Assembly (NCBI RefSeq): GCF_030547685.1
Contig: NZ_JAUOQM010000048.1
Coordinates: forward strand, 280,358-344,357
DNA: 64,000 nucleotides
Direction of reading: 5' to 3'
Source: Gilvimarinus sp. 2_MG-2023
Lineage (GTDB): Bacteria; Pseudomonadota; Gammaproteobacteria; Pseudomonadales; Cellvibrionaceae
The notes under the pieces are model-generated. The model did no database searches and was not told the origin of the DNA. It worked only from the letters and a program-made list of their open reading frames with translations. Made by a program: the position numbers and the translations under genes. Positions 54,807 to 61,287 of the stretch are shown in pieces. The number at the start of each line of letters is the position of its first letter. Position 1 is the first letter of the stretch.

Positions 54807-56822
54807 TTAACTCTGCGCAGTGAAAGGTAGGCGATCGTTAATATCCTGCAAAAAGGAGCCTGTATTGGTTAAGTTATTAACGATCAGTTCCATTGCCAAA
54901 AATTGGCTTTCTAAACGCGCTCGATATGCATCGGTTCGACGATCCAATTCAGTTCGATCGTCTTCGATATCAACTAAGTCTTGCTCGATATTACTTTCTC
55001 GCGATGCAATAAGACCAGTGCTACCTAAAAAACCATTAATCAAGCTGCTCATAGTGCCGGAAAAACCACGCGAGAAGTTAATAGTGGCTGTCGTAGCCCC
55101 CTCTTTAATTTTCAAGGCGAGCCCCTCTGCTGCCGTACCAAGCTTGGGCAGTAGTACCTGTCCTGAACCGAATGCAACCTCACCATCGACAGTACCGGCC
55201 ACATTGGTCCCTACTCCACCGGTTGCCACACTTAAACCCAAGTCTGCTGTATCAGCACCTATGCTAGTAATATTCACTTTACTACTGCTACCATAGGCGT
55301 TGGAGATAAAATTAAGTGCGCCAGCGTCATAATCCACCGTGATACTGGTAGAGGTTCCGGACAACTCTTGCCCCGCATTAATCAATGACTCGATTTCAGC
55401 GGCCAATTCAGCACCGCTGGTGTAAGTTTTCCCATCTGGCAAACTGATTTGGGCAGTTTTGTCATCGACTTCTACTGCAAAACTATAATCTTTACCCGTG
55501 GTATCCAAAGGAAACCCAGCCGTTGCTGCACCTGATAAGGAGCCGCGACTAGGTTGCTGGGTAATAATGACTTCGTAGCTACCCGGCTGGCTGTATTGGG
55601 TAAAATTCGTCACCTCAACGGCAGCCGAGTCTGACCCGGTTTGCGGTACAAATATGTCACGCACTAAATCGTAGTTTTGGGCCATCACCGCATTGAAATT
55701 CGTATTGACCCGAGCAGGATCTTCATCGATTGAAAGCGTACCATCTGTCACATTCGTTTGAATGCCCAACTGCGCCAAAGACGAGAAGTCACCTTGTATA
55801 CCCGGAACTGTGCTCTTAATAACATTGCGCACTTGATCAATAATATTATCGGCCATGGAGTCGGTATGCAGGCTTCCGTACTCACCGGTTTCATCATTAA
55901 TGCCGACCAGCTGCTCAACCGCATTTATAAAGGTGTTATAGGCCTCAACAAAATCACGGATTGCGGTTTCAGCCAAGTCTCGATCTTCACCAATAGTGAT
56001 ATTGACCGTTTCAGTATTGGACACATTGAACAGATCCATGGACAAACCGTTAATAACATCATCCACGCTATTGGTCTCACGAGTCACCTGTAGGCCATTA
56101 ACTCGTAAAATCGCATCTTTCCCTTCCTGCTGCTGAGTCATATTTTGACTGACAGTGTTAAAGTCAAACTGAGACAAACCTGGGGAACCTGCATCTTCGG
56201 CCACCGTCAGCTCAACTTCATTGCTAGCCCCGGTGGGGCCCGTTAACAGTAAACGGAAGCTACTGCCATCACTAACAATACTAGCCTGCACCCCGACATC
56301 GGCGGCGTTTATCGCATCCCGCAACCCTTCCAGGGTATTATTAGAATCATCGATAACAATCGTGGCACCATTTTTTTCGGTATCTACCGAAAAATCATCC
56401 AAAGCAGCATTCCATTGCCCTAACCGCAGGGTGATTTCCCCTTTGCCAACTTCCGCATCGGCACTGCTAAATCCTGAGCTTGCCAGGGACTGAGATTGAG
56501 CGATTTGCTCAACTTGCACTTGATAACTGCCGGCGATTGCACTGGAATCCAGTTCAGTTAAACCGAGCAATGAAGTCTCGGGTACAGAAACGGATTTGGC
56601 ATCAAAGGTGTCAGCACTGCCTAACTGTGCAACAGAAAGCTCCAACTCCGACAATGCGCTGCGTAACAAGCCGTAGTCAGAAATTTGCGTTTCTAAAGTT
56701 GCCTCTTTGGTATCCAGACGGTTTTCATCCGGGGCACGGTTTATGCTCACCAAATCATTGATCAAGCTGGTGGTATCAATTCCCGAACCCCCACCGAGAC
56801 TGCTGATAATGTTGTTTGCCAT
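54807..56822 (-). CDS. fliD: Flagellar filament cap protein FliD
   Basis: FliD caps the filament and folds incoming flagellin. The 671-residue protein has the N-terminal FliD_N region (SGIDTTSLINDLV), central beta-rich domains and the C-terminal coiled region (SLINGFLGSTGLIASRES to LTNTGSFLQDINDR). It is about 200 residues longer than E. coli FliD (468). Extra domains lie around residues 395-560 and resemble flagellin-type inserts (ELAAEIESLINAG). A sigma-28 promoter lies 41 nt upstream. Confidence 0.95.
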   Translation of the reverse strand: MANNIISSLGGGSGIDTTSLINDLVSINRAPDENRLDTKEATLETQISDYGLLRSALSELELSVAQLGSADTFDAKSVSVPETSLLGLTELDSSAIAGSYQVQVEQIAQSQSLASSGFSSADAEVGKGEITLRLGQWNAALDDFSVDTEKNGATIVIDDSNNTLEGLRDAINAADVGVQASIVSDGSSFRLLLTGPTGASNEVELTVAEDAGSPGLSQFDFNTVSQNMTQQQEGKDAILRVNGLQVTRETNSVDDVINGLSMDLFNVSNTETVNITIGEDRDLAETAIRDFVEAYNTFINAVEQLVGINDETGEYGSLHTDSMADNIIDQVRNVIKSTVPGIQGDFSSLAQLGIQTNVTDGTLSIDEDPARVNTNFNAVMAQNYDLVRDIFVPQTGSDSAAVEVTNFTQYSQPGSYEVIITQQPSRGSLSGAATAGFPLDTTGKDYSFAVEVDDKTAQISLPDGKTYTSGAELAAEIESLINAGQELSGTSTSITVDYDAGALNFISNAYGSSSKVNITSIGADTADLGLSVATGGVGTNVAGTVDGEVAFGSGQVLLPKLGTAAEGLALKIKEGATTATINFSRGFSGTMSSLINGFLGSTGLIASRESNIEQDLVDIEDDRTELDRRTDAYRARLESQFLAMELIVNNLTNTGSFLQDINDRLPFTAQS

Positions 56823-56862
56823 ACCCTACTCCAGATATCAAAAAATTATTGCCTACATGAGG

Positions 56863-56889
56863 TTATCGACTAAACTCAGCTTTACTTTA
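56863..56889 (-). promoter_or_regulatory. Sigma-28 (FliA) promoter of fliD
   Basis: On the minus strand TAAA (complement of 56886-56889) is followed after exactly 15 nt by GTCGATAA (complement of 56863-56870). That is one mismatch to the FliA consensus TAAA-N15-GCCGATAA. It is 41 nt before fliD. Confidence 0.85.
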
Positions 56890-56908
56890 AACCTTCCTTA
56901 ATTTTAGA

Positions 56909-56936
56909 GCAAAAAAAAGGTGCCGTAAGGCACCTT
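56909..56936 (-). terminator. Rho-independent terminator of flaG
   Basis: AAGGTGCC (56917-56924) pairs with GGCACCTT (56929-56936) around GTAA. On the minus strand eight T follow. It starts 20 nt past the flaG stop. Confidence 0.94.
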
Positions 56937-56955
56937 GAAGCGTTCTTTTTGACTA

Positions 56956-57345
56956 TTATGCCTGAGCAGTCAGTAAAGATACCGGCTCATCTGCATTCAA
57001 TTCACGGGCCAACTTTAAGAAAATCTCATCCGGGATTTGTCGAATTAGCTTTTTAGTAGAGCTATCTAACACTTTCACAATAGTGTCACCTGAGTCACCA
57101 TCATAACTAAACTGCAGGTCGCGCTGGGTAGACTGTATGAACTCATTCATATGGGCTACCGCTTGCTGAACACTTTGCTGAAATTCTCCCGCGGGGATCT
57201 TCTCTGCCTCTACCACCTGATGTTTTGTTTCTTCGGGTGGCAAACTTTTGCCGCTTGGTTTAGCGAAGTCAGCCTGTGCCGATGAAGCCGCACCAGAGCG
57301 CGCAGGGCTATAGCGTTCTGCCACTGTTGCGTTCACTTCATTCAT
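56956..57345 (-). CDS. flaG: Flagellar protein FlaG
   Basis: FlaG is a small protein found beside flagellin genes and linked to filament length in some species. The 129-residue product has a variable N-terminal half and the conserved C-terminal FlaG region (residues about 75-122: LQFSYDGDSGDTIVKVLD, LIRQIPDEIFLKLARELN). GAGGAT precedes the ATG. Only 17 nt separate the start from the fliC terminator stem, so transcription must come by read-through. Confidence 0.93.
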   Translation of the reverse strand: MNEVNATVAERYSPARSGAASSAQADFAKPSGKSLPPEETKHQVVEAEKIPAGEFQQSVQQAVAHMNEFIQSTQRDLQFSYDGDSGDTIVKVLDSSTKKLIRQIPDEIFLKLARELNADEPVSLLTAQA

Positions 57346-57361
57346 AGCTTAATCCTCAATC

Positions 57362-57389
57362 AATAAAACCCACCGGTGACCCGGTGGGT
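57362..57389 (-). terminator. Rho-independent terminator of fliC
   Basis: ACCCACCGG (57368-57376) pairs perfectly with CCGGTGGGT (57381-57389) around a 4-nt loop. On the minus strand TTTTATTG follows. It starts 11 nt past the fliC stop. Confidence 0.9.
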
Positions 57390-57399
57390 AGATTCAGTC

Positions 57400-59136
57400 T
57401 TATTGCAGCAAAGACAGTACTTGCTGTGGACGGGCATTCGCCTGAGCCAGCATGGCAGTAGCTGCTTGTTGTAACACCTGAGACTTACTCAATGCCGCGG
57501 TCTCTTGAGCGAAATCTGCATCCATGATTCGAGACTTAGCAGCAGACGTCTTCTCTGATACGTTGGTCAAGTTAGATACAGTGAAGTCCAGGCGGTTGTT
57601 TACCGCACCCAAGTCTGCACGGGTTTCACTTACCTGGCTGATTGCTTCGTCGAGAATCCCAATGGCTTTTTGAGCACCTGCCGCCGTGGAGATATCAATA
57701 CTTGCCACAGAACCTGAACTGCCAGCTGCATTACGTTCCTGCAAACCAGTGGCGGCTAAAACGCTAGCTGCAGTAGATGAATCGCCAGCCTTAATGGATA
57801 TTTCACCACCGTCAGTGGAGCGAAGCGCAATAGCACCTGTGGTATCACCGGCAAAGGCGACAACGCCGGTCAAGTCGGAAGATTCATTGATAACCTTAAT
57901 GACTTCGGCAGCCTGAGTTGAAATAGTTGGCGTACCGTCCTGATCATCAATAGCACCTATTTCAATTCCATTGATGATTAAATCACCTTCTTCAAGGTCA
58001 GTACTGGCAGTCGTCGCCGCACCCTGTAAATTTCCATCATCATCGTGAGCATCAATGCCGAGCGCCTGGAGCTCCGCGGCAGTTGCAGTACCCATTTCAA
58101 TTTTCACACCGGACTTATCGGCAGAGGTATCATTGAAAACCATTGAGAAGTTTGTGGTTGCCGCATCTAGCCCAGAGTTGGTTAGTGCATCACCAGAACC
58201 TGCCACTGTAACCGAAGTAGCGCCAGCGCCACTTAATTCGATACGGCCTGCATCGTTAATACGCGCTTCAAGCGAGGTTTCATCGTTGATTTTGGCAACC
58301 AACTCGTCAAGACTCTTAGTGCCACTAACTTGGGTAACCTGAGTTTCACCATTACCATCGGTGACCGTTAGAGTTAGCTGATCGGTACCAGTAACAAGTA
58401 CACCAGAACCTACGCTAGACCCTTCTACGTTCACGATAGCTGAGGCCTCAGCACCTTTGCCATCCAAATCTGCGTTGATAGTCGCCAACGCCTCATTTAG
58501 GGTAGTGGCAGTATCTAAGGCACTGATATCAGTATCATTAATTGAGATGTCGCCAGCAGTATCCAAGGCTGTTAGATCCGCCAGACCATTTGTAGCAGCC
58601 TCACCCACGATATCGCCAGACGTTCCACCTAAAGAACTGGTACTGAACGAACCTACAGAAATTTCGATGGTCTGATTCTGCTCAGAACCTACTTGTAGCG
58701 CGGTATCTTGCAAGCTGCCATCCAGCAGCGCTTGGCCATTGAATGTTGTTTCTGCTGCAATGCGGCTCACTTCTTCTTTGAGCTGCTGTGCTTCTGAATC
58801 CAATCGTGCACGGTCGTCATCTGAATAGATGCCGTTAGCAGACTGAACCGATAGTTCACGCATACGCTGCAGAATGTTGGTCACCTCTTGCAAGGCACCC
58901 TCTGCGGTTTGAATCATCGACACACCATCGTTGGCGTTACGAACCGCTTGATCCAGACCACGGATTTGCGAGGTCATACGGTTAGCAATCGCGAGACCGG
59001 CGGCATCGTCTTTTGCTGAGTTGATACGGTTACCGGACGACAAACGTTCGGTGGCTTGGTCAAGCGCGTTGCCTGATTGTAACAGCTGGCGCTGAGTATT
59101 CAGGGAGGCAACGTTGGTATTAATTACTAGAGCCAT
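57400..59136 (-). CDS. fliC: Flagellin
   Basis: Flagellin is the filament subunit exported by the flagellar system. The 578-residue protein has the conserved D0/D1 ends: MALVINTNVASLNTQRQL and LSSGNRINSAKDDAAGLAIA at the N-terminus, and ARIMDADFAQ-type sequence (SRIMDADFAQETAALS) with LAQANARPQQVLSLLQ at the C-terminus. The exposed middle, about residues 175-475, is acidic, Thr/Ser/Ala/Asp-rich, and contains three flagellin_IN-like segments (about 195-260, 258-315, 383-450). No cysteine is present. A single flagellin gene is seen here. Confidence 0.97.
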   Translation of the reverse strand: MALVINTNVASLNTQRQLLQSGNALDQATERLSSGNRINSAKDDAAGLAIANRMTSQIRGLDQAVRNANDGVSMIQTAEGALQEVTNILQRMRELSVQSANGIYSDDDRARLDSEAQQLKEEVSRIAAETTFNGQALLDGSLQDTALQVGSEQNQTIEISVGSFSTSSLGGTSGDIVGEAATNGLADLTALDTAGDISINDTDISALDTATTLNEALATINADLDGKGAEASAIVNVEGSSVGSGVLVTGTDQLTLTVTDGNGETQVTQVSGTKSLDELVAKINDETSLEARINDAGRIELSGAGATSVTVAGSGDALTNSGLDAATTNFSMVFNDTSADKSGVKIEMGTATAAELQALGIDAHDDDGNLQGAATTASTDLEEGDLIINGIEIGAIDDQDGTPTISTQAAEVIKVINESSDLTGVVAFAGDTTGAIALRSTDGGEISIKAGDSSTAASVLAATGLQERNAAGSSGSVASIDISTAAGAQKAIGILDEAISQVSETRADLGAVNNRLDFTVSNLTNVSEKTSAAKSRIMDADFAQETAALSKSQVLQQAATAMLAQANARPQQVLSLLQ

Positions 59137-59232
59137 GAGTAATCTCCTAAGTTTTTTTCCTGTTCACAGTCTTGCCAGCTGTGATCAGCCGATTTACCGA
59201 AGCCGCAGGGTTTGCATTTGCTTCTGTGTAGG

Positions 59233-59259
59233 TTATCGGTCAGTTTTCAGGAAGCTTTA
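59233..59259 (-). promoter_or_regulatory. Sigma-28 (FliA) promoter of fliC
   Basis: On the minus strand TAAA (complement of 59256-59259) is followed after 15 nt by ACCGATAA (complement of 59233-59240), one mismatch to the FliA consensus. The leader to the fliC start is about 90 nt. Confidence 0.9.
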
Positions 59260-59332
59260 GGATTTTTGGCATTTTTTTAAAAAATATCTTAACTGGTTGA
59301 TTTTATTTGTTATTTTTCTTCCAATTAAGTCT

Positions 59333-59656
59333 TTAAGAGCGGTGATAAGCGTTAATAGCGCGATTATTGGTGCGATTTTGCTGATGCTCCTGACGAATAT
59401 CGGCCAGGTAACGTTGAGATATTGCCTGAATTGTCTGATTTTGCCTTTGCAAGGCCGCAATTTCAGCACTTAAAGCCATTGATTCGGACTCATCCAAGGT
59501 CTGCAGTGCTGGGCAATCCAGCTGATGCAGCACCTGATCACGCTGCAGGCTTAATTCACCAAACCGGTCCCATTCACCCTTTTCAGCATTATCCCGCAAA
59601 CGTTTATTAAACTCTTTCGTTTGCTCAATAATACCGCGCCAGTCAAATTCTTGCAT
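59333..59656 (-). CDS. Small helical protein between flgL and fliC
   Basis: A 107-residue protein that I do not recognise. It is predicted wholly helical, rich in Gln, Glu, Arg and Asn, with no signal peptide or membrane segment. The central region (ELSLQRDQVLHQLDCPAL) resembles the short helical-hairpin chaperones of the FliT/FlgN type, but without a diagnostic motif. It begins 13 nt after flgL and so probably shares the flgKL transcript; it ends before the fliC promoter. A chaperone for FlgK, FlgL or FliC is one possible role, by position only. Confidence 0.6.
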   Translation of the reverse strand: MQEFDWRGIIEQTKEFNKRLRDNAEKGEWDRFGELSLQRDQVLHQLDCPALQTLDESESMALSAEIAALQRQNQTIQAISQRYLADIRQEHQQNRTNNRAINAYHRS

Positions 59657-59669
59657 CAGTCACCCGTGA

Positions 59670-61256
59670 TTACGAAATGTAATTAAACAGCGATAAGCCC
59701 GCCACCTTCACAAAGCTCTGCTGTGCCGCCGATAATACCAGCTGCTGCATCTCCAATCGGGTGGCAGCTTCAGCATAATCCAGCGCTTCTAGGTCATTTA
59801 ACACCGTTTCTGTATAGAGCTTGGTATCGAGGTTCTGTTCGCGGGTACTCTCCAACGTGTTGAGTCTAGCCCCCACCTCGCCCTGAACCACCGAGATATT
59901 GGTAACGGCATTGTCTAGATTGGCCAGCGTTTGCCCGACCACCTCTGCTAGGCGCTCCTCGCTTGCGGGCGTACCATCAAGCTCATCCATGGCCTCACTT
60001 AATCGAGTGAGCGTGGTCGATAAGCTTTGCTTGTTAGTGCTAATAAGCGTGAATGAATCCCCTTTTACGGCCTCTATTCCATCAACTGATGCAGTGCCCG
60101 CACCACTGGTGGTAATCCCTAGCATAGCATCGACCGCAGCACTGGGGGATTGCACCACTAATGATTGGCCACTGGCGGCGCTAAAACCGGTCGCATCTGC
60201 CACCACGCCTAAGCGTGCCAATTTGGTGGCATTGGTTCCGCTATTAAGTGCCGCCGCTAGGTCTGCCGCACTGGTAATGTTCTGATTCAGGACCAAGGTC
60301 TCGGTTTGATCTCCTAAGCTAAGCGTGATTTCAGCTTGGCTCACCGTAAAGTCAGTCGGGGTTATACCGCCATAGTTAACGGTCGATGGAGTCGCTAATG
60401 CCGCCTCAGAAGGTGCCCCCAAAATACTAAACGAGGCTCCCGCCACTTCGATACTCTGACCGCTGACAAATGGCTCGTTGGCGAGTAAGGTCTGCCCGGT
60501 TGCCTGGTTAATAACCGAAAAGTTAGCACCCGCAGGAATCACTGCACTGGTTTCATTGAACTGGATGATTAGGTTATCTGGGTAGAGCTCATCAAAAGCC
60601 TCTTGATCGACTACATCGCCAACACTTATACGCGCAGCCGGAGTGGCGCGATTTGCGGGATTAGCTTCAGTGTAGAAAGTGTTATGACTGCTGGGGATGT
60701 CGACAAATATACGCTTGCCCGAATCACTCACATCCACAGCAACACTGCCAGAGGCCTGCACCTGACGCTGACCTTCATCGCCGTGGTAACTGAGCTGACC
60801 GTCAGCGTTCAAACTAAAGGGTTGTGCGTCCCCCTGATAGCCTGAAAAGATATACTGGCCTGCTGCGTTGCGTGTATTTTGCAAGCTGAGCAACTCTTCA
60901 ATACGGCTATTCGTTTCAGCAACTAAGGCTTTATAATCGTCCGGTGTTAATACGGCCGTGTTACCCGCACTAACAGCCAACTCCTGCATTCTCTGAACCA
61001 GCGACAAAACGCTATCGAGCGCTGTCTCTTCTAAATTCAGACTGTTCTCAGCCACATCAATATTTTTAATATGCTGCTCGGTTCGACTTATTTCTTCGTT
61101 CAACTGCAGTATTTGAGTGGCTGCTACTGGGTCGTCAGCAGGGCTGAGTACGCGCTTGCCTGAGGCCATTTGCTCCTGAGTTTTAGTCAAGGCAGTCTGG
61201 GCATTTGTCATGCCGATGTTAGCAATGTTGTATATTTGCGAAGTAGCCACACGCAT
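59670..61256 (-). CDS. flgL: Flagellar hook-filament junction protein FlgL
   Basis: FlgL forms the second junction ring between hook and filament. The 528-residue protein has flagellin-like ends (MRVATSQIYNIANIGMTNAQ; KRVLSPADDPVAA near residue 35; C-terminal YAEAATRLEMQQLVLSAAQQ). E. coli FlgL has 317 residues; the extra length lies in the middle, about residues 175-420, including a segment (ITSAADLAAALNSG) resembling flagellin inserts. It lies 31 nt after flgK. Confidence 0.95.
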   Translation of the reverse strand: MRVATSQIYNIANIGMTNAQTALTKTQEQMASGKRVLSPADDPVAATQILQLNEEISRTEQHIKNIDVAENSLNLEETALDSVLSLVQRMQELAVSAGNTAVLTPDDYKALVAETNSRIEELLSLQNTRNAAGQYIFSGYQGDAQPFSLNADGQLSYHGDEGQRQVQASGSVAVDVSDSGKRIFVDIPSSHNTFYTEANPANRATPAARISVGDVVDQEAFDELYPDNLIIQFNETSAVIPAGANFSVINQATGQTLLANEPFVSGQSIEVAGASFSILGAPSEAALATPSTVNYGGITPTDFTVSQAEITLSLGDQTETLVLNQNITSAADLAAALNSGTNATKLARLGVVADATGFSAASGQSLVVQSPSAAVDAMLGITTSGAGTASVDGIEAVKGDSFTLISTNKQSLSTTLTRLSEAMDELDGTPASEERLAEVVGQTLANLDNAVTNISVVQGEVGARLNTLESTREQNLDTKLYTETVLNDLEALDYAEAATRLEMQQLVLSAAQQSFVKVAGLSLFNYIS

Positions 61257-61287
61257 GGCAAAACCCTTTCGTTATCGACCTTTAAGC

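Noticed and set aside
54820-55296. Plus-strand 158-codon frame opposite fliD
   Set aside because: Antisense shadow over the FliD C-terminal region; no independent coding evidence.
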